From Streptomyces sp. NBC_01214 (GTDB lineage: Bacteria; Actinomycetota; Actinomycetes; Streptomycetales; Streptomycetaceae): 64,000 nt of DNA. Within the stretch, counting starts at the first letter, position 1. The number at the start of each line of letters is the position of its first letter. The notes beneath the pieces were generated by a model. The model was given only the letters and a program-made list of their open reading frames with translations, had not been told where the DNA came from and did no database searches. The position numbers and the translations under genes were made by a program. The DNA lies in assembly GCF_026340975.1 (NCBI RefSeq), contig NZ_JAPEOS010000001.1, forward strand, positions 4,187,001 to 4,251,000, read 5' to 3'. Shown one piece after another: positions 34,454 to 47,505 of this stretch.

Positions 34454-35405
34454 CTAGCGGATACCGGAGCGTACGCGGACCCCGGGGACCTCGCGGACCG
34501 CGGGGGCCTTCGGGACCTCACGGACCCCGGGGACCTCGCGGACCTCAGGGGCCGTCGGGGCCTTGGGGGCCTCGGCAACCGTGTTCGGCAGTGCCCCGGG
34601 GCGGTCCTGCTCGAAGGTCCGGAGCAGGTCCGCCGCCACGCTCACCGCGATCGTGGCAGGTTCCTTGCCGGTGATCTCGGTCATGCCGATCGGGGTCTTG
34701 ATCCGGTCGATCGTGGCGGCGTCGTGGCCGCCCTCGGTGGCCAGGCGCTTGCGGAACCGCACCCATTTGGCGGCCGAGCCGATCAACCCGATCGAGCCGA
34801 GACCGGCGGTGCGCAGGGCGGCGTCGCACAGCGCGGCGTCCTCGGCGTGATCGTGGGTCATGATCAGGACGTGGGCGCCGGGCGGCAGCTCCGCGAGCAC
34901 CTCCTCCGGAAGCAGCGGTGCGTGGTGCACGTGGATCTGCGCCACCGCATCCGCGAGCACACCGAGTCGTTCCTCGGTGAGCATGTCGGACCGGGTGTCG
35001 ATCAGGTGCAGATCGAGGTTGTGGCGGGCCAGGATGCGGGCCAGCTCCAGTCCGACGTGCCCGACGCCGAAGACGGCCACCGCCTGGACCACCGGCAGGG
35101 GCTCGAGGAGCAGGCTGACGGCGCCGCCGCAGCACTGCACGCCGTGGGGGCCGATGACCTTGTCGTTGAGGGCGAACTCCATCAGTTCCGGCTCGGGATC
35201 GGGCTCGACGTTCAGCTGGCGGGCCCGGTCGATGGCGACGGCCTCGATGTTGCCGCCGCCGATCGACCCCCAGGTCTCGGTCTGTCCCACGACGAGTTTG
35301 GCACCGGCCCCACGGGGCGCGTGGCCGCGCACGGTCGCGACGGTCACGAGCACGCCGGGCTCCCGGCGTGCTCGCAACCGCGTGACCGCGGCGATCCAGG
35401 TCATG

Positions 35406-35413
<8 letters not shown>
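34454..35413 (-). CDS. xdhC: XdhC-family accessory protein of xanthine dehydrogenase
   Basis: A 319-residue protein. The N-terminal XdhC/CoxI domain has VLVTVATVRGHAPRGAGAKL and GSIGGGNIEAVA; the Rossmann-like C-terminal domain has VAVFGVGHVGLELARIL and GLIGSAAKWVRFR. Family members insert the sulfurated molybdenum cofactor into the enzyme. The last 45 residues are a degenerate repeat (REVPGVREVP, KAPAVREVPGV) not usual for the family. The gene overlaps xdhB by 8 bp and is the end of the operon. Confidence 0.9.
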
Positions 35414-39298
<3,885 letters not shown>

Positions 39299-39727
39299 GG
39301 CACATCCTCATTTCGGTGCATGGTCGAGCTGATTATGCTAGTAGCCATTTCAGGGGCTTTCTATTTCGCTGGCGCAACTCGGGAGAACCCCGGGGCGCGA
39401 CTCGGCACGCGACGACGTGCCGCAGGCGGTGTGAGAAATCGAAAGATGCCGGGGCCACAGACGGGCACGCCGGAGAAGAGGGCTGTTCAGCAGCCGTGTG
39501 CTACGAGACCCGGAGTCCAGGCGATCTGATGGGCGGGGCGGTGCAGTTCGGAGATGATCGACATCCGACTCCGCCTCCTTCCATCAGTTCACGGTCCGGT
39601 CCGCTCGAAGTTACGTTGCCGCAGGTCCATCGGTCAAGCGGTCGGCACCGCCGCGGGCCCGGCCGGTAACGCTCCCGGCCCCGCCGGTGGGGCGGGGCCG
39701 GGATCAGCTCATCGTGGCGGCAGCGGG
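39299..39727. other. Upstream region of the xdh operon
   Basis: No gene is visible. The first 80 bp (around ATTATGCTAGTAGCC) are clearly AT-richer than the surroundings and likely hold the xdhA promoter. An open frame on the plus strand from 39320 has low third-position GC and is not considered coding. A GC-rich inverted repeat near 39677-39700 lies at the end of the lipase-like gene and may terminate it. Confidence 0.5.
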
Positions 39728-40981
39728 TCAGGGGGCCTGGAGCTTCTCGATGATCCACTCACCGAGTTCCACGGTGATGACCGTGTGTCCCTGGTTGTCG
39801 CTCGCACAGATGAAGTAGTCGAGCTCGCTGCTGTCGGGGTCGATCTTGCTGTGGAGCACGTCACGGTCGTCGATCTCGCCGGCCGCCACGGCACTCACGC
39901 TCGGAACGAACGTGGTCGCGTTGTACGTGAGTTCCGCCGGCTCGCCCTCGAGGAGCCCGGCCAGCATGGCGGCGGTTCCGAAGTTGGCGGGCCGGCCCGG
40001 CAGGTTCAGGGCTTCGGGGAACAGTCCGCCCGGAGCGCCGTCGATGTCGGGCAGACCGCGGGTGGTGATCGGGATCTCGGCGTCCCCCTTCTTCTTCAGG
40101 ACGGCGACGACCTGCTCTCCGGTGTCCTGCGTGTCCAGGCGGGTGCCCGTCAGCTCCGCACCGGTGGTGCGCATCGCCGTCACGCCGGCCGGGATGTTGT
40201 TCCCGGCACCGGTGCCCGTGCCGTTGGCGACCCCGAGCCGTCGCACGCCGGGGGGCCAGCTGCCGACCCGCTCCAGTTCCGCGAGGAAGTCGGTGCGGGC
40301 CCGGTCCTGGCGGGCCTCCGCGGAGACGGTCTCGATGTGCCAGCGCAGCAGCTCCCGGGCGGCCGGGCTGTTGACCATCCGCGAGAAGCTGCCGAGGAGC
40401 TCGCCGAATCCCGGGAGGTCGCCCCAGTTGTCCTTCACGAAGTGCGCGAACGCCTGAACCGAGATGGGCAGCCAGGCGCCACGGTGCGGGGTGTCGTAGG
40501 AGAGGTAGGTGGCGGTCTCGTGGGAATCGGCCTCGTCGTGGTGCATCTTGGCGAGGGCGTACCGGGTGACCAGCCCTCCCATGCTGAACCCGCCGACCGT
40601 CAGCTTGGCCCGCCCTTCGCGGTCGGCGATCGCCTTTTCGATGCACTGGATCGCCACGGCGGCGTTGTCGATGATGGACGCGGACCGCTCGTCGAAGCCC
40701 AGGAGGACCAGGTCGAAGCCGGCCTCCCGCAGCTTGGAGATGAAGGGGTACTCGCCGTTCTCCAGGCCGTTCCACAGGGCGTCGGGGTCGCTCTTCCCGG
40801 AGGAGAATCCGTCGGCGAGGATCACCGGCTTCTTGACCCGGGTCTGGGTCGGGTTGCTGTAGAAGACCCAGGCGGTTCCCCCGGTGAAGGGCCAGACGGC
40901 GTCCCACGCGGATGCCCTCGGGTGGTGGGGCTGGGCGCCCGGGATGGTGTTGTCCCAGATGCTCACAACAGGCATGGACAT
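39728..40981 (-). CDS. Alpha/beta hydrolase, lipase/PGAP1-like
   Basis: A 417-residue enzyme. The nucleophile elbow is VGGFSMGGLVTRYA (Ser in GFSMGG), preceded by VILADGFSSGKSDPDALWNG and an FDERSASIIDNAAV helix. YDTPHRGAWLPISVQ follows, as in lipases related to PGAP1 and esterase EstA. The acid is not certain; a C-terminal His is in NQGHTVIT. No signal peptide is evident, so it is cytoplasmic or exported by another route. The ATG at 40981 (MSMP) has GAGGAG 9 nt upstream. Confidence 0.8.
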   Translation of the reverse strand: MSMPVVSIWDNTIPGAQPHHPRASAWDAVWPFTGGTAWVFYSNPTQTRVKKPVILADGFSSGKSDPDALWNGLENGEYPFISKLREAGFDLVLLGFDERSASIIDNAAVAIQCIEKAIADREGRAKLTVGGFSMGGLVTRYALAKMHHDEADSHETATYLSYDTPHRGAWLPISVQAFAHFVKDNWGDLPGFGELLGSFSRMVNSPAARELLRWHIETVSAEARQDRARTDFLAELERVGSWPPGVRRLGVANGTGTGAGNNIPAGVTAMRTTGAELTGTRLDTQDTGEQVVAVLKKKGDAEIPITTRGLPDIDGAPGGLFPEALNLPGRPANFGTAAMLAGLLEGEPAELTYNATTFVPSVSAVAAGEIDDRDVLHSKIDPDSSELDYFICASDNQGHTVITVELGEWIIEKLQAP

Positions 40982-41692
40982 GTGGTCCGGCTCCTCTGAT
41001 TCGTGGTGCGGTCGAGCCGCGTCACCGGTGAGGCCGCGACGGGCGGCGCGAAACGGGCGCGGGGCAGGATGCACATGACGAGGGCCTCATGCCGGCGTCA
41101 TGTGCCAACCGGCACCATGATCCCGAAGTCGGTACCCCAAAACCACCGAATCCCGACCAAGTCACTCGTACGTGGAATGCGGTTACCTTGCAGGTCACAG
41201 GGGTGGAAGGGAAGAAACGATGATGCTGGCCCGACACGGTCCCGCAGGGATGCGGAGGTCCGTACGGGCGTCTTCGGCGGTGCGCGGCGGGCGGCGGGCG
41301 GTGCTCGGTGCGCGGCGGGCGGTGCGCGGTGCGGAGGTGTCCGCAGGCTCGCCGGGTGGTGATGTGGCGCGACCGTAGCCGCTGGTCGTCGACGTTGCGG
41401 AATCCGAAGGCGCCGCGCGGGGCGCTCTTGCATCTCGGCTCCGGGGCCGGGTGACGGCCGAGCCTGCCACCCGGGTGGCGAACGCCCCGTACGTCGGGCG
41501 GGGCCACGCGGTTTAAGTCGGCCGTGACCGGGTTCCAGCGGCAACGTCGTGTCGTGGGGCGAGCCCGTGGCTCCCGGGCGATCGTTTGCTTCAAGAGCAG
41601 TTACGTTCGCGCAGGCCGCGGGCCCGCCGCGGGCGGGCCGCCGACCGCTCCTTCCGTCACGGAACGCGACGGGACGTCGGCGGCCCGGTGGA
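40982..41692. other. Gene-poor stretch with a transposase-like remnant
   Basis: Apart from the remnant at 41341-41430, no gene is supported. It includes an AT-richer patch (41130-41200) that may be a promoter, and a run of imperfect GCGGGCGGTGC repeats around 41280-41335 of simple-sequence type. Confidence 0.5.
41341..41430 (-). pseudogene. Possible transposase C-terminal remnant
   Basis: One minus-strand frame reads KSAPRGAFGFRNVDDQRLRS then RHITTRRA, a pattern close to the conserved ending of several actinomycete transposases (AFGFRNxDNQRxRxR). Nothing upstream extends it and no terminal repeats were found, so it would be an isolated scar. Confidence 0.35.
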
Positions 41693-42319
41693 TCAGGCCT
41701 GCGACGGTTCGTCGACGGCCGACCGACGGCCCCCGTAGGAGGCGACCAACGCGTCCGCCACGACGGCCGCGTCCGCGTCGGCCACGTCCGCCGGGTACTC
41801 CGGCAGCAAGTCGTCCCACACCACCATCCACGATCCGTACAGCTGGGCTTGTCCCTCGGGGCGGGCGAAGAACCAGACGTGCAGATGGGCGCCACCGTCT
41901 CCGAGGCGATGGACGTGGGCCCGCGCGATGTTCGGCAGAGCCTGCACATGGCGGGCGATGTGGGTGGTGAGCACCCCCAGTTCGGCCGCCAGTTCGTCTG
42001 ACAGGTCCGCCAGGTCGAAGTGATCGCGCGGATGCAGCATCAGCACCAGCGGCACACCGACCCCCGTGATGCGGGTGAGTCGCCAGTGGTCGTTGAGCCA
42101 GATCCCTTCGTCCCAGTTGCGGCACGCGTTGCAGTCCGACGGATCCTCGCCGTGCCGCGCGGGTTCGGGCAGGACCGGCGGGTGCAGCGGCGCGACGCGC
42201 AGGCCGTCCGGCTCGAACGGACTGATCTCCCACCCCGTCATGCGGGCCAGTGGGAGCCGGCGCTCGTCATCCGCAGCGGCACGTGCGCGGGCGTAGAACT
42301 CTTCAGGTCGCAGGGCCAT
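41693..42319 (-). CDS. HIT-family hydrolase-like protein
   Basis: A 208-residue protein of the histidine-triad superfamily, which hydrolyses or transfers nucleotide phosphoesters. The C-terminal motif GGAHLHVWFF (H145, H147) supplies the HxH core. A CxxC pair (C63, C66 in DCNACRNWDEGIW) is typical of zinc-binding members. ATG start at 42319. No operon partner. Substrate unknown. Confidence 0.8.
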   Translation of the reverse strand: MALRPEEFYARARAAADDERRLPLARMTGWEISPFEPDGLRVAPLHPPVLPEPARHGEDPSDCNACRNWDEGIWLNDHWRLTRITGVGVPLVLMLHPRDHFDLADLSDELAAELGVLTTHIARHVQALPNIARAHVHRLGDGGAHLHVWFFARPEGQAQLYGSWMVVWDDLLPEYPADVADADAAVVADALVASYGGRRSAVDEPSQA

Positions 42320-42759
42320 GATCGAAGACTACTGTTGTTCGACGGAAACCAGTGCCTGGATATACGCAGCGTCACCATTCGCCGTGCTCGTGAGCACCTC
42401 CGCATCACTCGCTTCGAAGGCCCGCGTATGCGTCGCGCACGCGAACTCGGCGGCGCCCTACCAGGGTTAAGGGCAGATCAACTGAACCTTAAACGTGCCT
42501 GTGGTCCCCGCGCCCCGCGTCGATCAAGCCCGGCGGTAGGAGTGCCCCACACCTATCGACCCCTCTCAGTTTTGGGGCCGTGACCTGCTTCTTTGCACGT
42601 AGTTCCCTGAGTCACGCGCCCCGGGGTGGGTCGCGGCGCAGCGCCCCAAACCTCATCACGGTCTGTTTCGTAAAAAGGCAACAGGTCTGAACTCGTCCGG
42701 GAAGTCGGCCGTATGCAGGACGTCAGGGGGGCAACGTCCATCGGATCGAGGAGTGTCAG
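42320..42759. other. Long upstream region of the four-repeat exported protein
   Basis: This 440-bp stretch has no convincing gene. It is less GC-rich than average, with AT-rich patches near 42465-42500 and 42665-42690, so it may contain the promoter and a long 5' leader. No known riboswitch consensus could be matched by eye. Confidence 0.5.
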
Positions 42760-44139
42760 GTGTCCAGGAAACGGACCATGAGTCTCAAGAAGAAGTTCGT
42801 GCTCTCTGCCGTCGCGGGAGCCCTGGTGATCGGCGGGGTCGCCGCCACGGTGGCGATCGGCAACGCCGCCGTCCCCGACGTCGTCTGCAAGGGGTCGACG
42901 GTGACGTTGTCGGGTGAGGCGGGTGCGCCGGCGGCGTCGAGTGGGACGTTCCCGGTGGGGACGAAGTTGAAGGTGACCAATCTTGACAACGGTCAGTCGA
43001 CGACGGTGGCGGTGAGCGGTCCGTCGGGTAGTTGTGTGCTGCTGAACAATGCGGCGTTCGAGAAGGTGCGGGAGCCGGGGAAGAACTTGATCCGGCGGGC
43101 GCGTATCGAGCGGGTGGACGGTGGCGGTGGTGCCGCGGCCGCCCCTGCCGCCCCTGCTGCTCCTGCGGCGGGTGCGTCGGGTGGGGCGGGTGTGCAGGTG
43201 CCGCCGGCGACCGGTGAGGTGGTGTGTCAGGGGTCGACGGTGACGTTGTCGGGTGAGGCGGGTGCGCCGGCGGCGTCGAGTGGGACGTTCCCGGTGGGGA
43301 CGAAGTTGAAGGTGACCAATCTTGACAACGGTCAGTCGACGACGGTGGCGGTGAGCGGTCCGTCGGGTAGTTGTGTGCTGCTGAACAATGCGGCGTTCGA
43401 GAAGGTGCGGGAGCCGGGGAAGAACTTGATCCGGCGGGCGCGTATCGAGCGGGTGGACGGTGGCGGTGGTGCCGCGGCCGCCCCTGCCGCCCCTGCTGCT
43501 CCTGCGGCGGGTGCGTCGGGTGGGGCGGGTGTGCAGGTGCCGCCGGCGACCGGTGAGGTGGTGTGTCAGGGGTCGACGGTGACGTTGTCGGGTGAGGCGG
43601 GTGCGCCGGCGGCGTCGAGTGGGACGTTCCCGGTGGGGACGAAGTTGAAGGTGACCAATCTTGACAACGGTCAGTCGACGACGGTGGCGGTGAGCGGTCC
43701 GTCGGGTAGTTGTGTGCTGCTGAACAATGCGGCGTTCGAGAAGGTGCGGGAGCCGGGGAAGAACTTGATCCGGCGGGCGCGTATCGAGCGGGTGGACGGT
43801 GGCGGTGGTGCCGCGGCCGCCCCTGCCGCCCCTGCTGCTCCTGCGGCGGGTGCGTCGGGTGGGGCGGGTGTGCAGGTGCCGCCGGCGACCGGTGAGGTGG
43901 TGTGTCAGGGGTCGACGGTGACGTTGTCGGGTGAGGCGGGTGCGCCGGCGGCGTCCAGTGGGACGTTCCCGGTGGGGACGAAGTTGAAGGTGACCAATCT
44001 TGACAACGGTCAGTCGACGACCGTGACGGTGAACGGCCCGTCGGGTAGCTGCGTGCTGCTGAACAACGCGGCGTTCGACACGGTGCGGGAACCGGGCAAG
44101 AACCTGATCCGGCGGGCACGCATCGAACGCGTCGGCTGA
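42760..44139 (+). CDS. Exported protein with four near-identical RlpA-like DPBB repeats
   Basis: A 459-residue exported protein. The signal peptide SLKKKFVLSAVAGALVIGG is followed by ATVAIGNA. Then come four 113-residue units. Each has a double-psi-beta-barrel-like core (VVCxGSTVTLSGEAG, GTKLKVTNLDNGQSTTV, LLNNAAFEKVREPGKN, RRARIERV), with two Cys per unit and an Ala/Pro/Gly linker. The core follows RlpA barrels, but the catalytic Asp region is replaced by SGPSGSC, so it is probably a binding or inhibitor module rather than a transglycosylase. GTG at 42760 (GAGGAG upstream) or ATG at 42778. Leu TTG codons and GGT/GTG use are unusual for this window. Confidence 0.75.
   Translation: MSRKRTMSLKKKFVLSAVAGALVIGGVAATVAIGNAAVPDVVCKGSTVTLSGEAGAPAASSGTFPVGTKLKVTNLDNGQSTTVAVSGPSGSCVLLNNAAFEKVREPGKNLIRRARIERVDGGGGAAAAPAAPAAPAAGASGGAGVQVPPATGEVVCQGSTVTLSGEAGAPAASSGTFPVGTKLKVTNLDNGQSTTVAVSGPSGSCVLLNNAAFEKVREPGKNLIRRARIERVDGGGGAAAAPAAPAAPAAGASGGAGVQVPPATGEVVCQGSTVTLSGEAGAPAASSGTFPVGTKLKVTNLDNGQSTTVAVSGPSGSCVLLNNAAFEKVREPGKNLIRRARIERVDGGGGAAAAPAAPAAPAAGASGGAGVQVPPATGEVVCQGSTVTLSGEAGAPAASSGTFPVGTKLKVTNLDNGQSTTVTVNGPSGSCVLLNNAAFDTVREPGKNLIRRARIERVG
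42892..44136 (+). repeat. Four tandem 339-bp coding repeats
   Basis: Units begin at 42892, 43231, 43570 and 43909, an exact 339-bp period. Units 1-3 look identical to the base over their cores; unit 4 lacks the linker and has diverged at its 3' end. The near identity, including silent positions, means very recent expansion or active homogenisation. Copy number can be misassembled by short reads. Confidence 0.95.
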
Positions 44140-44252
44140 GCGACCGGAGCCCGTTCGGGCCATCGAAACTGCGGCGGGGCCGGTGCATGCCGTCCCCGCC
44201 GTAGTGCCAGCCGTTGACGACCGCCCCGACGGCGCGCGCCGGTGCACGACGA

Positions 44253-44339
44253 GTGGACAGGGGCGGACAGGACTGAACCGTCAACGCCCCCGCCGGGCAT
44301 GGAGAGTGGACACCGTCCACGTCGAGTCTGTGCGTCATG
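44253..44339 (+). promoter_or_regulatory. Duplicated promoter/operator region of MFS copy B
   Basis: Aligns without gaps with 12014-12100. It contains GTGGACAGG/GCGGACAGG boxes and a perfect inverted repeat, GTGGAC-acc-GTCCAC. It differs at about 14 of 87 positions from copy A. Confidence 0.55.
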
Positions 44340-45845
44340 AACCTTGGACGTACGAAGGACGGGCCCGCCGCCCCACCCCGGCAAGGGGCCGCACTCGCGG
44401 CCCTGGCCGCAGCGCAGTTCACCGTGATGCTGGCCACCTCGATCGTGAACGTGGCGCTCCCGCAGATCCGGTCCGGAGTGGGCCTGTCGGACGGCGGAAC
44501 CACCTGGGTGGTCAACGCCTACGGCCTGGCGTTCGGCGCGCTGCTGCTGGCCGGGGGCCGGGCAGGTGACCTGCTCGGTCGCCGCCGGGTGCTGCTCGCC
44601 GGCCTCGCGGTGTTCGCGGGGGCCTCGCTGGCTGCGGGGCTGGCCGGCTCTCCGGGCCTGCTGATCGCCGCCCGCGCCGTGCAGGGCGTCGGCGCCGCAG
44701 CCGTCGCCCCCGCCGCGCTCGCCCTCGCGATGAACCTGTTCCCTCCCGGCCCCGGCCGCGGCAGGGCCCTGGGCGTGTGGGGCGCCGTTTCCGGCGCCGG
44801 GGGAGCGGGCGGCGTGCTGCTGGGCGGTGTGCTCACCCAGGCGTGGGGCTGGCCCTGGGTTTTCCACGCCGTCGCGCTCGGGACGGTGCTGGTCCTCCTC
44901 GCCGTGGTGACGCTCGTGCCCCGGGCCGCGGACCGTGGATCCGGGCGGTTCGATCTGCTGGGCACCGCGACCGTCACCCTCGCCCTGACCTGTCTGGTGT
45001 GGGCACTGACCACCGCACGCGGCGCCGGCTGGACGGACGCCGGGGTGCTGACCGCCCTCCTGGGGGCCGTCGTGCTGCTCGCGCTCTTCGCTCTGGTCGA
45101 ACGCCGCCGGCCGGACGCCCTGATCCCGCCCAGGCTGTTCGCGACCGGCCGGGTCGCCGCGGGCAACCTGCTGATGGCGCTGCTGGGGTCCGTATGGATC
45201 GCCCTGTTCTTCTTCCTGCCGCTCTACCAGCAACAGGTCCTCGGAGCGGGCCCGCTGGCCACCGGGGCGGGCCAACTCCCGCTCGCCGTGGCGAACATGC
45301 TCGGCGCGGTGGTGGCACCGCGCATCTCGGGCCGCATCGGCGCCACGGCGACCCTCACCGCGGGCCTGCTCGCCGAGGCCGCCGGCCTGTTGTGGTTGTC
45401 GTGGACGCGGGCGGACGGGAGCTACCTGGTCGATGTCTTCGGGCCGAGCGTCCTGGTCGGACTGGGTCTGAGCATCGCCTTCGTCCAGCTCACCGCGCTC
45501 GCCGTGGACGGAGTGCCGCGGCAGGACGCGGGGCTCGCCGGCGGGCTCGTGAACACCACCCGACAGGTCGGCGGCGCGATCGGACTCGCCGCCCTCGCCA
45601 CCCTGGCCGGCTCGGTCACCGCCCACGCGGCCACCGGCCAGCCCCCACTGGAAGCACTCACCGCGGGATACCGGGCCGCCTTCACGGTCTCCGCCGCGGT
45701 CCTCGCCGCCACCGCACTCCTCGCCGTGCCACTCACCTGCGCGTCCGGCCGCTCAGGCCGCCGCGGCGTCGCCCCGCCCCCTACGCCCGCATCCCCTGCA
45801 CCGCCCCAACAGGGCCTGGCGGCCGACCGCGCACCCGCCTCCTGA
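44337..45845 (+). CDS. MFS exporter, DHA2-like, copy B
   Basis: A 502-residue drug/metabolite antiporter with about 14 hydrophobic segments. It has the same motifs as the copy at 10478 (GRAGDLLGRRRVL, ARAVQGVGAAAVAPAALAL) but no regulator or biosynthetic gene beside it. Its C-terminal part is nearly base-for-base identical to copy A (363 bp with three differences at 45375-45737), and another block at about 45105-45255 is also near-identical. The flanking parts are clearly more diverged. The tail after ASGRSG is unrelated to copy A. Confidence 0.9.
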   Translation: MNLGRTKDGPAAPPRQGAALAALAAAQFTVMLATSIVNVALPQIRSGVGLSDGGTTWVVNAYGLAFGALLLAGGRAGDLLGRRRVLLAGLAVFAGASLAAGLAGSPGLLIAARAVQGVGAAAVAPAALALAMNLFPPGPGRGRALGVWGAVSGAGGAGGVLLGGVLTQAWGWPWVFHAVALGTVLVLLAVVTLVPRAADRGSGRFDLLGTATVTLALTCLVWALTTARGAGWTDAGVLTALLGAVVLLALFALVERRRPDALIPPRLFATGRVAAGNLLMALLGSVWIALFFFLPLYQQQVLGAGPLATGAGQLPLAVANMLGAVVAPRISGRIGATATLTAGLLAEAAGLLWLSWTRADGSYLVDVFGPSVLVGLGLSIAFVQLTALAVDGVPRQDAGLAGGLVNTTRQVGGAIGLAALATLAGSVTAHAATGQPPLEALTAGYRAAFTVSAAVLAATALLAVPLTCASGRSGRRGVAPPPTPASPAPPQQGLAADRAPAS

Positions 45846-45858
45846 TCCGTACCAAGAG

Positions 45859-45900
45859 CCGACAACCGACAACCGACAACCGACAACCGACAGCCGACAA
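45859..45900. repeat. Tandem heptamer array
   Basis: Six consecutive copies of CCGACAA (the fifth is CCGACAG), between the MFS gene and a membrane-protein gene; looser copies continue to about 45920. It is likely slippage DNA, less likely a binding-site array. Confidence 0.8.
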
Positions 45901-46015
45901 CAGTCGACAAGAACCGACGGGAACCGGCAGCGACGTCCGTGCTCACCGTCGACCAGAGGTCCGGCGTCGACGGCCAGTCGCTCGCCGCCCCCCGCCCCCG
46001 ATGGAGGTCTCCACC

Positions 46016-46639
46016 TTGTCCAGCCCCGCAACCGTTTCGCCGCCCACCGCCCGTGCCCACCCCACCGGTCGCCCGCGCGAGGTCGACAACCGCGCGGCCT
46101 ACCTCAGCTTCGGACTCGCCTACCTACTCGGCCACGGCGCCGCCGCAGTCTCCCAGGGCGCCGCCCCCTTGCTCGACCTGCCCGGCTGGCTGCCTACGAC
46201 GCTCCTCGGAGGCGGGCTCGCGACCGGCATCGTCCTGACCACCGCCGCCGCCCTGCGGGCGCAGCGAGGAGCCACCCCACCGGAGATCCTCTCCGGCAAG
46301 CTGCTCGGCGCCGCCTGGATCGCCGCCTTCACCGCCCTGTTCCTCGCCATCACCGGCCTCAGCTCCGTGTTCGACCAGCCGGAACTCCAGTCCGTCCTCT
46401 GGCCCGCCGGATCCGGCCTGATCGTCGGGCTGCTCTACCTCGCCGAGGGCGCCGTACGCCGCAACCTGCTGCACTACGGCCTCGGCATCTGGCTCGCCCT
46501 GATCTCCACCGCGGCCCTCTCGCTCACCGCGCCCGGCCTCTACTGGGTCCTGGCCGTCGCGGGCGGCGGCGCCTACGCCCTCGCCGCAGCCCTCGAACAC
46601 CGCCGCCTCCGTTCCCTCACGGGACACCCCCGCGCCTGA
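46016..46639 (+). CDS. Integral membrane protein, unknown family
   Basis: A 207-residue membrane protein with five or six hydrophobic helices (from AAYLSFGLAYLLGHGAAAV to GLYWVLAVAGGGAYALAAAL) and short charged loops. The TTG at 46016 has GGAGG 8 nt upstream, better than the in-frame ATG at 46001, in which the GGAGG would lie inside the gene. The C-terminus is basic (EHRRLRSL). No family was recognised; it may be an ABC-type or sensor-associated membrane component. Confidence 0.7.
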   Translation: MSSPATVSPPTARAHPTGRPREVDNRAAYLSFGLAYLLGHGAAAVSQGAAPLLDLPGWLPTTLLGGGLATGIVLTTAAALRAQRGATPPEILSGKLLGAAWIAAFTALFLAITGLSSVFDQPELQSVLWPAGSGLIVGLLYLAEGAVRRNLLHYGLGIWLALISTAALSLTAPGLYWVLAVAGGGAYALAAALEHRRLRSLTGHPRA

Positions 46640-46658
46640 CGCCGGTCTTCTTCGCCGG

Positions 46659-47264
46659 TCAGGGCCGCAAGCCGGCCCGCCTGAGGGCGACCTCGGAGAG
46701 GTCGGCGATGACTTGCTGGTCCCCGCGCCGCCACGCGTCAGCCAGACCGCCTGGAGGCGCGGGGAGCGCCGCGAGGTCGCCCAGGCGGCCGGTGAGGGCG
46801 CGCAGGGCGAGCAGGTCGGCGCCTCCGGGTGCGTCGAGGATGCGCCGCATGGTGACGCTGCGTCGGATCCAGCGCAGGCGTGCGGGGAGCCACAGCAGTA
46901 GTACGACGGCCACCGGGACCACGATCAGAGCCAGCGTGGTCAAGGTGGCCACCTGGCTGACGGCGTCCTGGAGCGACTGCCCGGCGTCGGCGATCCCGGA
47001 ACTGGCGTCGGCGGCCGACTGGAGCGGCTTCTTCAGGAGGTCGCCGACGAACGGCACGTTCGATGCCGCGTCGCCGGCGTTGTCGAGCTCGTTGGCGAGG
47101 CTGTCGCCCGAGCTCTCGACCCTTCGGCCCGGCTCGGCCAGCAGCATAATGGCTCCGTGCACGGCCAGGGCGAACCTCACGGCCACGGCGATCAGGACCA
47201 CGGCGATGAGGTCCGCGAGGATCTGGCGGTTCCGACGTGCTGGAGTCTGTGCGTAGAGGCGCAT
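46659..47264 (-). CDS. Two-helix membrane protein with long external loop
   Basis: A 201-residue protein. The N-terminal helix LIAVVLIAVAVRFALAVHG and a second helix, LTTLALIVVPVAVVLLLWLP, flank an extracytoplasmic segment of about 75 residues rich in Asp/Ala/Ser (DNAGDAASNVPFVGDLLKKP). The C-terminus is a cytoplasmic helical region. Conserved-looking but of unknown function. It converges with the preceding membrane-protein gene. Confidence 0.7.
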   Translation of the reverse strand: MRLYAQTPARRNRQILADLIAVVLIAVAVRFALAVHGAIMLLAEPGRRVESSGDSLANELDNAGDAASNVPFVGDLLKKPLQSAADASSGIADAGQSLQDAVSQVATLTTLALIVVPVAVVLLLWLPARLRWIRRSVTMRRILDAPGGADLLALRALTGRLGDLAALPAPPGGLADAWRRGDQQVIADLSEVALRRAGLRP

Positions 47265-47505
47265 CGGCGGGCTCCCGTTCGGGTCAGACGTCGAGGAGGA
47301 CCGGCCCTGCCGGGTGGGGCTCGGCCGGTCGATCGACCGTACGCCGGACTCGACCTTCGCACCGGTCTCTGTGGACGAACGTCCACCACGCGACGCCTGG
47401 TCGGCGCACCCGGGCCGGCTGCCAGAAGGACACCGATACCGCCCGGGCGGTCGACCGCGCGGGCGCCGGCAGGGCAGACTCTGAGCAGAAGGAAAGGGGC
47501 GGGCG

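Noticed and set aside
39320..39529. 69-codon plus-strand frame starting VELIMLVAISGAFYFAG
   Set aside because: It looks like a membrane helix, but its third positions are low in GC, unlike all real genes here, and it lies in the xdh promoter region.
42320..42759. Upstream leader checked for known riboswitches (c-di-AMP type, cobalamin)
   Set aside because: No conserved core could be matched by eye; a covariance-model search would be decisive.
43032..43895. Three identical 61-codon ORFs inside the repeat array
   Set aside because: They are the same out-of-frame shadow repeated once per 339-bp unit.
42892..44136. The repeat array considered as CRISPR
   Set aside because: Units are 339 bp, coding, and lack unique spacers. 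No cas genes are present.
45859..45900. Heptamer array considered as replication iterons
   Set aside because: No initiator gene, DnaA boxes or AT-rich melting region nearby, and the 7-bp period is not helical.
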